The position numbers and the translations under genes are program-made. The notes below the pieces were generated by a model. That model saw only the letters and a program-made list of their open reading frames with translations, had not been told where the DNA came from and made no database searches. Positions 20,506 to 31,604 of a stretch of 64,000 nt of DNA are shown piece by piece. Each line of letters opens with the position of its first letter. The stretch's first letter is position 1. The stretch comes from Prorocentrum cordatum (lineage: Eukaryota; Sar; Dinophyceae; Prorocentrales; Prorocentraceae), in NCBI GenBank assembly GCA_963575745.1, contig CAUYUJ010017893.1, forward strand, positions 412,946 to 476,945, given 5' to 3'.

Positions 20506-20768
20506 AGGCCACTGGGGGTCCGAACTGCATGGGCCCCGACCAAATCAGTCAAGCAGGTGGGGTGAAGGCAAATCCGCTCAACATCGGTACCCGGACCCCT
20601 CCCAGGGCCCTTCCCCCCAGATTCTGTTTTTGGCGGCCCTGGGGTCAGACCTGGCAGAGTTACCCAATACTTCGATGCCACTTCGGGCCTTTGTAACCCA
20701 CTTGGTAACTAGGGTAAGCCACATATATACCACCCTGGCATGCACCCAGAGCTCCCTTACAGCGTCAT

Positions 20769-20936
20769 GTCGGGCATGTCCCCTTACTTACAGGCGGGTT
20801 TTGGACGAAAAGTCAAAAGTACGCAAAACAAATGCAAGAAATACAACACATACTCAAAAGATCGTCCCCAGACTATGCTTTGACTATTTTTGAACACTCC
20901 TTCTATATAGAGGGAGGGACAGGCCCGACGTAAGCT
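20769..20936. mobile_element. Family A TIR element, copy 2
   Basis: Left GTCGGGCATGTCCCCTTACT; right AGAGGGAGGGACAGGCCCGA. The ends are inverted complements. The interior has the AAAAGTCAAAAGTA / GATCGTCCCCAGACTA signature. Confidence 0.75.
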
Positions 20937-21003
20937 TAGCAGCGCCAGCGGTGATCCGAACAGAGGAGGCTGCCCGCCGGCCGGCCCGAGTGGTGCGCTT
21001 GCT

Positions 21004-21174
21004 TCGGCGGCGAGCGAGGGGGGGAAGTGAGGAGGAGAAGGCCCTCGCAGAAGGCCAGCGGGGCTTCACAGAAGCCCTCGCGCCTTCTGATACGTTTCTT
21101 TTTTGTTCGATGGCCTTCGGGCTCCTGAGAAGGCCTTCGCCTTCTCGCTTGCCCCCCCCCCGCTCGCCGCCGAA
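21004..21174. mobile_element. Family C TIR element, copy 1
   Basis: CGGCGGCGAGCGAGGGGGGG, then GAGGAGAAGGCC at the left; AAGGCCTTCGCCTTCTCGC, then CCCGCTCGCCGCCG at the right. TIRs of about 45 bp enclose AGAAGG words. Confidence 0.8.
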
Positions 21175-22001
21175 AATTGTGCCGTCGGAGATCCGTGCCT
21201 GCGCCAAAACGCGGACGGACGGGCGGCCCCCTGGCCAACCCGCAGGATCGCAGACATCTCACGGCGAGCCCCCGGCTGCCGCTCCTCCTGGAGTTCGATG
21301 CCAGGGCCGGACCTGAAGGCTGCTTTCTCGTTTTGTTGTTCGTTTTGCTCTACCTGTTTTCATGTACCCTCCCTGCCAGAGCGAACAAGAGAACACAGCC
21401 GAAGTCCAGCAACACAGCGTTTGGGTCCAGCCCTGCTTGACGCCCTTGCGTCTGTGCATCCCGTCGTCTGCGGGGTTGGTCTTTGCGGAGCTCAGCGCCC
21501 TGGCGCGGACGGGCCAACGACCCCTCTCACAGGACACTCTGCTGACGGGGTCTGAAGGGGCCCAGGGACACACAAATACATACACACACATCCCAGGACC
21601 CTCCATATGTTTTCATATGGTTTAGATTTTCGTCTTCCCCCCACCACTTCCCAGATTTGCGCATTGGGAATCGACGATTAATTGTGTCTGTGTGTTGTTT
21701 TCCCTCCTGAGGGTCAGCGGACTTGAAAATGAGCGCCTTCCCTCGGGCGCACGCCAACGTGGATTACTGGACGCGTGGATCTGGCGAAGGGGGGCGCCAT
21801 ATCCATGGATCGGGGCGAAACATGAAGCCAATGCCGCCTCATTTGGTGACTTCAGGGGCCCAGGGACACAGATAAATAGACACAACTCCCAGGATACCCC
21901 ATATTTCCCCATCTTTTCTGGGTTTTCGACTTCCCCCCCGCTTTCCATATTTCCTTGTTTTTTCCCCTCGTGAGCGACGCAGCGCGCCGATTCCGTGATT
22001 T

Positions 22002-22141
22002 GGGGAAACGGTACCGATCCTGCTATTCCCCGGACCTCTCCCGGGGTGCGTTCTGACTAGGACTTCGAGGCGAGTCCAGCGGTGGCGACGAGGGCCTCCC
22101 AGAGGGAACGCGAGGCAAGGGTAGCGCTACGGGTACCTTTT
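22002..22141 (+). mobile_element. Family E TIR element, copy 2
   Basis: Left AAACGGTACCGATCC; right GGTAGCGCTACGGGTACCTT; interior GGACCTCTCCCGGGGTGCGT. Confidence 0.7.
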
Positions 22142-22654
22142 GCTCCTCTGAATGTTTACTCGGGCCGGGCGAAAGGAGGGGACAGCAAAGGGGGGGGTTG
22201 AGAATCAACTCACGTAGCTACTTTTCCCGGCGCCTCCCGGCGCCGGGAGGCGCCCATGTATCGAGGACTGGGCCCACCAGCGGGGCCGAAACCTGCTGCA
22301 TGCAGCAGACAGATTTCGTACCCCCCCCTTTCCCAGCCCCCCCCTCTCGCCCGGCCCGATGTACGCTCCCTCGACTCGCGCAGGCTGCTCTGACGGCACC
22401 CGTGCGAAGCCCCCCTTAAGCCCCGCCGCAGGCTCCCATGGAGCCCGTCTGGCATCGGCGCCGGGGCCCCCGAGCCGACGAGACATCGGGCTCGAGGGAG
22501 CGGGCGAGGGGGCCTCGAGGACCCGGCAGGGCTGGGGGGAGCTGTCGCGGACGTCCGAGGATCCAGATCGATCAAGAATCGAGAGGAGGGCTCGAACATG
22601 CCAGGAAGGCTCACGGGTCAACGAGGGGGCGGAATGGGGCTTCTCGACGACTGG

Positions 22655-22928
22655 CGACGCCGCCCCCACCTGCCCGCCAGATCCACCACTCGGTGACCCG
22701 CTCTCTCCTCGACGACCCGCGAATGCGCAGACTTCGTGGGCCTCCCGGCCGCCGCCCCAACCTGCCCGCCAGAACCACCACTCGTCGACCGACGCGCTTC
22801 TTGACGGCCAGCGAGTGCGCAGATGACCTCGTGAGCCCCCCGACTGCGGCCGCAACCTGCCTGCTAGAGCCACCACTCGTCGAGCGACGCGCTTCTTGAC
22901 GGCCGGCGAGTGCGCAGACGACCTCGTG
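22655..22928 (+). repeat. three ~95-bp tandem units
   Basis: Each unit carries CCTGCCCGCCAG, CCACCACTCG, GACGCGCTTCTTGACGGCC (or variant) and GAGTGCGCAGA. A related fragment occurs at 23520-23580. Direct repeats, not inverted. Confidence 0.75.
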
Positions 22929-22934
22929 TTGGAC

Positions 22935-23010
22935 GGGAATGACGTCATGGTAGGATCGGCTCAGGATGCGTTCCAGGATTTCCAAGGTATCTAGCGGCCC
23001 CCGTTTCTGC
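22935..23010 (+). repeat. Family L repeat, copy 2
   Basis: GATCGGCTCAGGATGCGTT and GCGGCCCCCGTTT, shared with 9050-9130. Confidence 0.5.
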
Positions 23011-23290
23011 ATCCCGTGTGGAGCATCAGGGCATGTGGAAAATCCTGGGAATCTTCGAAACCCTGGAACGCATCATTATCTGACTATCAAACTATGACAC
23101 TACCCCAGCCTAACCCAAAGGCCAAAATTTCGGGTTTGGGGGGGGGGGGGCGGGCCTCATGTGTGCTCTGTCGATGTCCCCCGCCCCCCCCCCCGCCTGG
23201 GAGTGGAAGGCAGATTGGGGCCCTCGCGTTGGGTTGGGGTGGTCTGGTGGGCGGTGACTCTCAGGACCTCTCGCTCTCAGAAGAAGAGAA

Positions 23291-23466
23291 AACGCCACAA
23301 ACATGACCCTTTGGCGCTCCGCGCGGATTCCTTGGATCTGCACTGCACCCCCCTCCCTGGCGCGCGGAGCGCGCCAGGGGCGGCGCCTCCGAGGCGCCGC
23401 CGAGGGGCGCCCAGCGCGGATCCGAGAAACCCGCGCGGCGCGCCAAAAGTTTACGTTCACGTTGGT
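23291..23466. mobile_element. Family B fold-back element, copy 3
   Basis: Left arm CTTTGGCGCTCCGCGCGGAT, then TCCTTGGATCTGC; right arm GCGCGGATCCGAGAAACCC, then GCGGCGCGCCAAAAG. The loop holds GGCGCCTCCGAGGCGCC, itself a palindrome. Confidence 0.8.
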
Positions 23467-23607
23467 TCTTCTTCTCCGATGATCGCGCGCGCCCCCCGGG
23501 CGCCTGCTCCCGCCCCCCCCCCCCCGCCCGCCAGAGCATCCACTCGTTGACCGACTCGTCGAGCGGCTCGGGCCTCGGCCGCGGGCGTGTCCCCCTGAGC
23601 CCGCCCC

Positions 23608-24400
23608 ACTCCCGCCTCCTCCTCCTCCTCCTCCTCCTCCTCCTCCTCCTCCTCCTCCCTCCCTCCCTCCCTCCCTCCCTCCCTCCCTCCCTCCCTCCCT
23701 CCCTCCCTCCCTCCCTCTCCTCCTCCTCTTCCTTCCTCTTCCTCTGCCTCCTCCTCCTCCTCACCTCCTCCTAACTCCTCCCCCTCCTCCTCCTCCTCCT
23801 CCCTCTTTCTCCTCCTCCTCCTCCTCCTCCTCCTCCTCCTCCTCCTCCTCCTCTCCCTCCTCCTCCTCCTCCCCTCCTCCTCCTCCTCCCCCCTCCCTCC
23901 TCCCTCCCTCCCTCCCTCCCTCCCTCCCTCCCTCCCCTCCCTCCCTCCCTCCCTCCCTCCTCCCTCCCTCCTCCTCCTCCTCTTCCTCTTCCTCTTCCTC
24001 TTCCTCCTCCTCCTCCTCATCCTCCTCCTGACTCCTCCCCCTCCTCCTCCTCCTCCTCCTCTCGTCTTCCTTCCTCCTCCTCCTCCTCCTCCTCCTCCGC
24101 CTCCTCCTCCGAATCCTCCTCCTCCTCCTCCTCCTCTCCTCCTGACCCTCCTCCTCCTCCTCCTCCTGTCCTTCCTTCCTTCCTTCCTCCCCTCCTTCCC
24201 TTCCTTCCCTCCCGCTGCCGCTCCTGCTCCTTCTCCTGCTCCTCCTCCTTCCTCCTCCCTCCTCCCTTCTCCCTCCTCCTTCTCCTCCTCCATCCTCCTC
24301 CCTCCATCTCCTCCGCCCTCCTCCTCCCTCCTCCTCCCTCCTCCTCCTCCCTCTGCTCCCTCCTCCTCCCTCCCTCCTCCTCCGCCACGGCGCGCGAGGC
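23608..24400. repeat. CCT / CCCT block
   Basis: About 790 bp of (CCT)n with embedded (CCCT)n runs at 23655-23715 and 23890-23965. This is the longest homopyrimidine-type block in the window. Confidence 0.95.
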
Positions 24401-24562
24401 GCGGAGGCCAGGATGCGCCTCTGCAGGCCGCGCCCGCGCGCCGCCGGGGAGCCCCGCCTCCGGGCACGGAGCGGGCGCCGCCGGGGAGGCCCGAAGCTGC
24501 AGCTGCTCGGGGGCGCGTGGCTCGGATGCCGCGACAGTGCGATGATCTCGAGCGCCTATAGG

Positions 24563-24676
24563 AAGAGATCGCGACAGTGCCGAGCGACTATCGCCTCCCG
24601 GGGCCCCGACACGTGAGACCCTCCAAGTCCGATTTCGGTGCTTACCTGGTGCTCGAACCTCTCTCTGGCAGTCAGG
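24563..24676 (+). mobile_element. Family K element, partial copy 3
   Basis: GCCTCCCGGGGCCCCGACAC, then GTGAGACCCTC and GGTGCTCGAAC; matches the right portion of 54726-54893. Confidence 0.5.
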
Positions 24677-24687
24677 GCCAAAAATCG

Positions 24688-24874
24688 GGAGCGCGCAGAC
24701 ATGGATTAGCGATCCATGGAGTTGGGGCGCGGTCGGCAAATCCATGGATCGGGGGAGGTGCCCTCCCCCAAACGCGGCCGGTGCCGCCTCGCTCGGCGGC
24801 GGAAATCCGAGACTTCCCATGGAAGCGGGACCCGTAGCTAATCCACGCCCCCTTGATCCATGTTTGCGATCGCC
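24688..24874. mobile_element. Family D TIR element, copy 1
   Basis: Left GCGCGCAGACATGGAT; right ATCCATGTTTGCGATCGC. The interior is colinear with 34305-34485 (AATCCATGGATCGGGGGAGG, GGTGCCGCCTCGCTC, CCCATGGAA). Confidence 0.75.
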
Positions 24875-24904
24875 TGAGCTGTGGGGATTCCACCAGCTCT
24901 TTTC

Positions 24905-25107
24905 GGTTCGGCGAGCGAGGGGGGGAAGGTGAGAAGGAGAAGGCCTCCTCAGAAGGCTCGGACGTCCCCCGGCCGTCTGCGAAGTCTTCGGAGCCCCTTC
25001 CTCGAAGACAGGAGGAGCTTCTGAGAAGGCGCGAGGGCTTCTGAGAAGGCCCGCCGACTCTCGAGAAGGCCTTCTCTTTCTCACTGCCCCCCTCGCTCGC
25101 CGCCGAT
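24905..25107. mobile_element. Family C TIR element, copy 2
   Basis: Left TTCGGCGAGCGAGGGGGGGA, then GAGAAGGAGAAGGCC; right AAGGCCTTCTCTTTCTCACT, then CCTCGCTCGCCGCCGA. Confidence 0.8.
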
Positions 25108-25915
25108 CTTTCCTCAACAGGGGGTACAGTCGGGGCGTTGATCTAATGAAGCCTAAATAGGGAACGAGGTCCCTTGTCCCATGAGTTAAACTTGGATTTC
25201 CCATCGAAGACCTAAAGAACACCTGAGGCAAACTGTGAACAAACTAAGGAACACTGAGCCCCTCCAAAACGAAAAAGGGTTCCTTCTTCAGCGCCCTGAC
25301 TGTGCAGCTTAGGGGATCCCGCCAGCCCTTTCCTGACAGGAGATATGTCGACCCCTATCCCAGACTTTGAGGGCTTTTCGAGTGGGCCCCAAAAAGTTGG
25401 GGCCGACCCTGGGATCTACGAGGGGGGGGCGTCCATCCTCGACAGAGGCGCGTCGTCCGAGTAGCCCATTTGGGGTGTGTCTCAGGGTTCCCCCTCTTCT
25501 GAGCGGCTTCATTTCCAGTCGAGAAGGGGCTGGGGGGGGGGGACAACATCGCCAGCGATGTACGGCGCAGGTGGTTCAGCGAGCGCGCTGTTCCAGCCCC
25601 CTCCTTTTCCCCTGGGGAAGCTGGAGGCCTGGAAGAAAGGGGCACCAACACCAGCACAGGGGGTCGCCTCCACAGGGGGAAGAGGATCCCAGACTGTGGT
25701 GCTGGTGCTGACACTTCGGCCACCTCGGGAGTCAGAGGACCACCACCGTCGTTGCGATCGGAGCAGTCTTCCCTCGAGGGAGGCACGCCGCCGATCTTGG
25801 TGCTGGTGCCAACCTCCAGGCCTGCGAGGCAGGGCCTGCGCCTCCGCCTGCGCCCTCCCCGTGGTCTGGATGGGGCGGGGGGGGGGGAGAAACCGTCGCT
25901 GGCGATGTGCGGCGC
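25108..25915. other. unassigned region
   Basis: Two near-duplicate stretches bear ACATCGCCAGCGATGTACGG (about 25546) and CCGTCGCTGGCGATGTGCGG (about 25892), with GCGCAGGTGG after each. No domain recognised. Confidence 0.4.
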
Positions 25916-25919
25916 AGGT

Positions 25920-26335
25920 GGCTCCCTCCTCGTCCTCCTCCTCCTCCTCCTCCTCCTCCCCTCCTCCTCCTTTCTCCTCCTCTCCTCCTCCTCCTCCTCC
26001 TCCTCGTCCTCCTCCTCCTCGTCCTCCCACCCTCCACCCTCCTCCTCCTCCCTCCTCCTCCTCCTCCTCCTCCTCCTCCTCCTCCTCCTCCTCCTCTTCT
26101 TTCTCTCTTCTCCTCCTCCTCCCTCCTCCTCCTCCTCCTCCTCCTCCTCCTCCTCCTCCTCCTCCTCATCCCACCCCTCCACCTCCTCCTCCTCCTCCTC
26201 CTCCTCCTCCTCCTCCTCCTCCTCCTCCTCATCCTCATCCCACCCTCCACCTCCTCCTCCGCCTCCTCCTCCTCCTCCTCCTCCTCCTCCTCCTCCTCCT
26301 CCTCCTCCTCTTCCTCGTCCTCCTCAGCGAGTGCG
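25920..26335. repeat. CCT block
   Basis: (CCT)n with scattered CAT and CGT. Confidence 0.95.
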
Positions 26336-26546
26336 CTGCTCAGGCCCCCTCCTCTTCCCCTGGGGACGGGTCTGCGCCCGCCCCCCCTGCGGCCCTCCCC
26401 TGGGCCTGGGCGGGGGGGGGGGAGACCACGGGCCGTGAGAGCGCCGGAGGGGACCCCCAGAGGGCCCCAGACAGCCGAAGCTCCCAGGAGGACCCCCAGA
26501 GGGCCCCAGACGGCCGAAGCTGTCCTCTCCACGATGGCAGAAGAGG

Positions 26547-26960
26547 ATGGCCCGGCGTGGTCCCTGCAAGACTCCCCAATACCGCCCGAACACTGCTCCA
26601 AGTGGCCGCGGGGCCTCCCGAGGGTGCCCCCGAGAGGCCCCGAAACCGTCCCAAACTTATGAGGAATCAGTGTCTGTCTTGCCTTCTCGCCTTTTCGCTT
26701 CCACTGGCCTTCTGAGGCCGCAAGACGGCTCCAAGATGGCCCGAGAGAGCCCCAGGATGGACCCACGAGGGCTCCAAAACGGCTCCAACAACGCCCAAGA
26801 GCTCCCGAAGAGGGCCCCAAAGGGTGATTTTGAGGCCTCCGACGGGGGGACGCTACCAAATAACTTGTTTGGGGATCGATGGCCTCCAACTGACCCCAAA
26901 AGGAGAGCCCCAAGAGGACCCAAGCGAGCCACAAAGGCTTCCCCCAAGTAAGCTGTCAAA
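26547..26960 (+). repeat. CCCAAGAGGCC array
   Basis: Loose array of CCAAGATGGCCC / CCCCAAGAGGACCC words. The preceding 26430-26525 has two copies of GACCCCCAGAGGGCCCCAGA. Confidence 0.7.
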
Positions 26961-27670
26961 CGACCCCAATGGTTCCAAAATGACCCCAAGTAAGCTGTCA
27001 AACGGCTCCCTGATCGAAAGATCCGCGAACGCACCCATGGTTGACTCCCGGGTCTGCTCAGGCTGATCCCGAGCTTCGGTTTGACGGCTTGCCCTCATAT
27101 TTGCTCCACCGTTTACTCCTGCGCTTCCTTAATGAAGGAAACTCGTCTGGGTATCGTTTCTGGACTCGCTGTTCGTGCTCTCCTGACGTGCGCGGCGTGC
27201 GCGCGAGCTCCCCAAGGTCGCTAGGGTGGTCGGCTTGACAACGGTGCTGATGCTGCTGCGGAGGGAGGCGGACGTCTGGTGTCGTGAGAGGTGTCGTGGT
27301 GCCGTCTTGCCTCTGATGTAACTCCCACACAAATCCCAATAATCCTCATATTAGTATTTTTTGTCGGGACGTTCGTCTTCCCCCCACTTCCCATATCTTC
27401 CCATCTTCTCCTGGGCATCGACGCTCATTTGTGCCTGCGTGTTTTCTCCCATCCTGAGTGGTGGGATGCCTGACCGATGGGCCAATGCAAACCATGCCGC
27501 GCAACTACAGACAGTCCACACATGCCATTGGCACTGCGCCGGAGGACCTGCGGAGCGGATGCGCTCCGCCCTCCCTCAATCCCCGGCCTCCCGATCGGCC
27601 ACACTGGCCGGTCGACAAAAAAAGGCGTGCCATTTCGTCTGCGCGCCGTGTCTGCCCCCGCCTGCGAAAC
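26961..27670. other. unassigned region
   Basis: Short direct repeats of CCCCAAGTAAGCTGTCAAAC at about 26943 and 26985; otherwise no repeat family and no convincing gene. Confidence 0.4.
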
Positions 27671-27674
27671 AGCG

Positions 27675-27730
27675 CACATCCTCCTCCTCCTCCTCCTCCT
27701 CCTCCTCCTCCTCCTCCTCCTCCTCCTGGC
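27675..27730. repeat. CCT tract
   Basis: (CCT)n, about 18 units. Confidence 0.95.
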
Positions 27731-27931
27731 CCCCAGAGCCACCCAGAGCCACACACCGCCCACATCTAGAGAGAATGACGGTCCCGAAGCTTTGAACCTC
27801 GATCGCCGACGGCGGAGAACGCCGCATCGCCCCCTCATATCCCGCTGCACAGGAGCCGTGCCCCTCGACCAGACCTTCTCCTGGCTTGGAGGCGGCCAGG
27901 GGGTCTGAGCTGGGCAGCTCAGACAGAATGT

Positions 27932-28115
27932 TTCAAGAAGGCTCGAACAGGGAATCGACTACAGTATTGATTGACACCCTAATTGATTCTCTCGTCAAGT
28001 CTACGAGTGGAATGGTCGACGGGCATTCTACGTTGTAGTCGCACACTCGACAAGACAATTCATTCTGGGGTAAGTCAATATTGTAGTCGATCCCATGCTC
28101 GAATGGGGGGATGAA
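27932..28115. mobile_element. Family P fold-back element
   Basis: AT-richer than its surroundings. Left arm GGGAATCGACTACAGTATTG and right arm CAATATTGTAGTCGATCCC are inverted complements, extended outward by TTCAAGAAGGCTCGAAC / GCTCGAATGGGGGGATGAA. The inner part pairs again (TTGATTCTCTCGTCAAGT / CTCGACAAGACAATTCATT). The whole 184 bp could form one hairpin. Confidence 0.75.
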
Positions 28116-28164
28116 GGAAAATCCGCTCACTACATCGGTTCCCAGACCCCTCGTGAGGTCGGAC

Positions 28165-28575
28165 AGCTCACGGAGGAAAGGGAGGAGGAGGAGGAGGAGG
28201 AGGCGAAGGAGGAGGAGGAGGAGGAGGAGAGGAGGAAGCGGAAAACGGAGGTGGAGCGAGGAGAAGGAGGAGAGGAGAAGGAGGAGAGGAGAGGAGGAGG
28301 AGACGAGGATAAGGATGAGGATGAGGATGAGGAGGAGGAGGAGGAGGAGGAGGAGGAGGAGGAGGAGGAGGAGAGGAGGAGGAGGAGATGGAGGCGGAGG
28401 AGGAGGAGGAGGAGGAGGAGGAGAGGAGGAAGGAGGAGGAGAGGAGGAGGAGAGGAGGAGGAGGGAGGAGAGGAGGGGGAGAAGCGAGGAGGAGCGAGGA
28501 GCAGAGAAGAGGAGGAGGAGGAGGAGGAGAGGGAGGAGGAGGAGGAGGAGAGGTGTGACGAGAGGAGGAGAAGCC
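28165..28575. repeat. GGA block
   Basis: (GGA)n of about 410 bp, opposite in sense to the preceding CCT blocks. Confidence 0.95.
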
Positions 28576-29420
28576 GCGCCCTGCCGTGGCGACGCAGTGA
28601 GCCCTCCCTCCCCTGCTGGTCCAGCACGGGGTGGTGGGCCACCTTCGGCCCCCCGGCCAGCTCCAACCCCGCCGCACCCGCGGACAGGGAGCGAGGGAGG
28701 CAGAGCGTCGAGGGAGGAGAGAGGAGCGAGGAGAGAGAGCGAGCAGAGAGGAGCGAGGAGCGAGGAGGAGGTGGGTGGAGGAGGAGGAGGAGAGGAGGAG
28801 CCACCCCTCAGGAGCAGATCTCATCCTGGCCCCCAGACGCCCGAGGTCGGCGCTTCATGAACTCGCTGGAGTTCAGCTGCGACGTCGCCACCTTGTAGGC
28901 CTCCGCCCGGCGCCGCGGCCACTCCGGGGGGGGGGGGGGCGTCGCCACTTCCTCCAGGAATTGCCGCCTCCTCGAGGGAGCGGGCTCCCCAGGAGCACTC
29001 CAGAGTCCAGAGCCTTCCAAAACGACCCCAGACGTCCAAACACCTGCTCGAGCTTCGATCCTGTGACCTCGACTGCCAGGAGCAGCGGGTGCCCCCCCCC
29101 TGATGGCGACCCCCTCGGCCCCTCGGCACTGCCCGAGGGCGAGACCGCCCGTCCAGCGCGGCCAGGGCCGGTCTCCCGATCGGCCGGGGGCGCGTTCGGG
29201 ACACGCAGAAGGCAGAAGCCAGGGATGTATCCATGATCACCGCCTGAAGATCGAGTCTCGGGGGCCCAGTTGTCGGTGGATGTGTAAATTCCCCCCCCCC
29301 GCCCAGGCCCGACTATATACCCATCGCCCGCCAGGATCCCCGGAGACCGACTCCCCAAGACAGATCGGCGACAGGACTCCGATAGCGAAACCGCGCGCTC
29401 CAGGAGGTGGGCTATCGGGC
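28576..29420. other. unassigned region with weak coding signal
   Basis: A minus-strand stretch near 28840-28925 reads RRRAEAYKVATSQLNSSEF and may be a small exon, but its limits are unclear. No other gene seen. Confidence 0.25.
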
Positions 29421-29426
29421 CCCTGA

Positions 29427-29495
<69 letters not shown>

Positions 29496-29497
29496 CG

Positions 29498-29583
<86 letters not shown>
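29427..29583. repeat. GTC and GCC triplet runs
   Basis: (GTC)n, then (GCC)n, then a long uninterrupted (GTC)n, about 157 bp in all. It is stop-free on both strands and gives poly-Val/Ser/Arg/Asp shadows. Confidence 0.95.
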
Positions 29584-29805
29584 CCCCCCACTTTTGGGGG
29601 GGGGCTGGACCCTGGGATCCATCCCACCTGAGAAGGGGGGGGTCTGTGAACCGTTGACCTGGGATCATGCATGGCTGCTGCCCTGTGACAGAGACTTGGT
29701 GAGGCCTCCAGTCCCGAACAGACAGCCCCCCCCAGGCAAGCTCGGCTGGCCTCCGAGGGCCCCCCGACCAGTCCTGGCTGACATCAGCAGGCCCCCCGAG
29801 TACAG

Positions 29806-29925
29806 TGGAGGCCAGTACACAAGAAACCGTCCACAAGCAACCCAACCCTGAGACCCCAGGACGTCCATTGGTTCTTGGTAAGGGAACGTCGCCCCTTCCA
29901 CAGCAAAACCATCGAAGCCCAATAG
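29806..29925 (+). mobile_element. Family J repeat, copy 2
   Basis: CACAAGAAACCGTCCACAAG, CCAACCCTGAGACCCCAGGA and CCACAGCAAAACCATCGAAG. Confidence 0.65.
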
Positions 29926-30002
29926 GGGAACGAAGAATGACATAAGCATAACTACCCCAGTGCGACCCTACATAGAAGTTGGAGCCCCTAGGAAAGCAGC
30001 AT

Positions 30003-30425
30003 TGGTTGCTATGCTATGCTATGATATGCTATGCCATGCCATGCTATGCTGCGCTATACTATGCTATGCTATGCTATGATATGCTATGTTATGCTGCGCT
30101 ATGCTATGCTGTGCTATGACATGATGTGCTATGCTATGCTATGCTGCGATGTGCTATGCTGTGCTGTGCTGTGCTGCGCTATGCTATGCTATGGTATGCT
30201 ATGCTATGCTGCGCTATGCTATGCTATGCTGGGCTATGCTATGATATGTTGTGCTGCGCTATGCTATGCTACGCAATGCTATGATATGCTGTGCTCTGCT
30301 ATGCTAAAGCTCAGCGAAGCTAAGATGAAGGTAAGCTAAGCTAAGATAAACCTGAGCTAAGATGAAGCTAAGCTAAGCTAAGATGACATAAGCTAAGCTG
30401 AGATAAGCAACGCTAAGCTAAAGGG
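30003..30425. repeat. ATGCT and AAGCT pentamer arrays
   Basis: (GCTAT)n for about 300 bp, switching near 30310 to (AAGCT)n/(GATAA) words. Pentamer periodicity throughout. Confidence 0.9.
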
Positions 30426-30535
30426 ACGTAACTGGGGGACCCGAGGGGCGGATACTGGGGGAACCGCCCGGGGCGATTTCCACTGCCCGGCCCCTTTAAG
30501 AAAGAGAGTAAGAACCCTCTAGGCAGAGCCTAGGT

Positions 30536-30670
30536 AGGGAAAAACTCGGAGGTCCGCGCGGATTTCTGGGATCCGAGCTGGACCCCCCTCACTGGCGCGG
30601 CGCCGGAGGCGCCGCCAAGGGGGTCCCAGCGCGGATCCGAGAAATCCGCGCGGACCTCCGTGTTTTTAGT
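30536..30670. mobile_element. Family B fold-back element, copy 4
   Basis: Best-preserved copy: left arm CGGAGGTCCGCGCGGATTTC and right arm GAAATCCGCGCGGACCTCCG are perfect inverted complements. Pairing continues inward (GGGATCCGAGCTGG.CCCCC / GGGGGTCCCAGCGCGGATC) and outward (AAAAAC / GTTTTT). Arms of about 45 bp, loop of about 30 bp. Confidence 0.85.
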
Positions 30671-31138
30671 TTGTGCCATGTTTCGATCCCCTGCCCAAGA
30701 AACCAAGCAGGGTACTCCTTGGCATGGATCTCCCCTGCAGCCCCGGGCCAGGCCCCACACCTCCACCCCGGGGGCGCGCCCGGCGCCTCCAGAGCGCCGC
30801 CGCAGGCGGCGCGCAAGGGTCGGGGATGGACAGACCTCCCTTTAGTAAAACGTGGTTTAGTGAAAACGACCTGAGGCCCAAACCTGGCGGGCGCAAGCCT
30901 GGAAAATCACAGCCACGGCGCCCTCTCGAGAACCGAAAACGGACAATTCACTAATCGACGTGTCACTGTTGGGGGTTCTGTCCACCCCCGAAAGGGTGCC
31001 GAGGCCGCCGCGGGACTGCTCGGGAGGCCTGCCGAGACCGGCTGGGCCCACTCGGGGGCCCGTGGAGGCCAGCTGGGATCACCCGGAGGGGCCGTTGGTT
31101 TTTTTTTTTTTGGGGGGGGGGGCACACGATGATCCTAC

Positions 31139-31364
31139 AGGGAGTGTAGACAGACCTCAGGCAGGACAATGAAACCTCGCAGGCCTGACTGGGTGTACCA
31201 GCCTATCCGCGACACCACGCACGGAATGCGGACTTCAATAGTCCAATGAGAATTCGACCTATGCACGATCAGCGGTATGGACATCCCCATGTGGCCTAAT
31301 CCAACCAAAGCCTCACTAGAGGGACTCAAGGAGCAGGAGGCGGCGGCTGATAGAGACTTCCTAG
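31139..31364 (+). pseudogene. coding-like segment with in-frame TGA
   Basis: One frame reads MKPRRPDWVYQPIRDTTHGM, then RTSIVQ, a TGA at 31247-31249, then EFDLCTISGMDIPMWPNPTK and LEGLKEQEAAADRDFL. It ends at a donor-like CTAG/GTGGGG. Both halves look like coding in the same frame, so a nonsense mutation is the simplest reading. No family recognised. Confidence 0.35.
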
Positions 31365-31365
31365 G

Positions 31366-31520
31366 TGGGGTCCGAGTAGATGGGGTCGGAGGATCGCGCG
31401 GCATCGCTGATACGTCGGCGAAGCATCGGCGATGCACCGGCGAAGTCGGCATGGAGCAAACCGGGCTCCACATCGAGGTGCCGCGCCGATGCCTCGGCGA
31501 TGCGGCGCGCTGCTCCGACC
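31366..31520 (+). repeat. GATGCATCGGC-type repeat, copy 2
   Basis: GGGGTCCGAGTAGATGGGGT, then CGGAGGATCGCGC and iterated GGCGATGC words, as at 4085-4215. Confidence 0.65.
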
Positions 31521-31604
31521 CCACCTGCTCCAGCCCCACCTGGCAGGCCCAGCTGGAACTGCCTGGGGCGGCGGCCTGCGCGCAGCCCGAAGCCCTGCCA
31601 CCAG

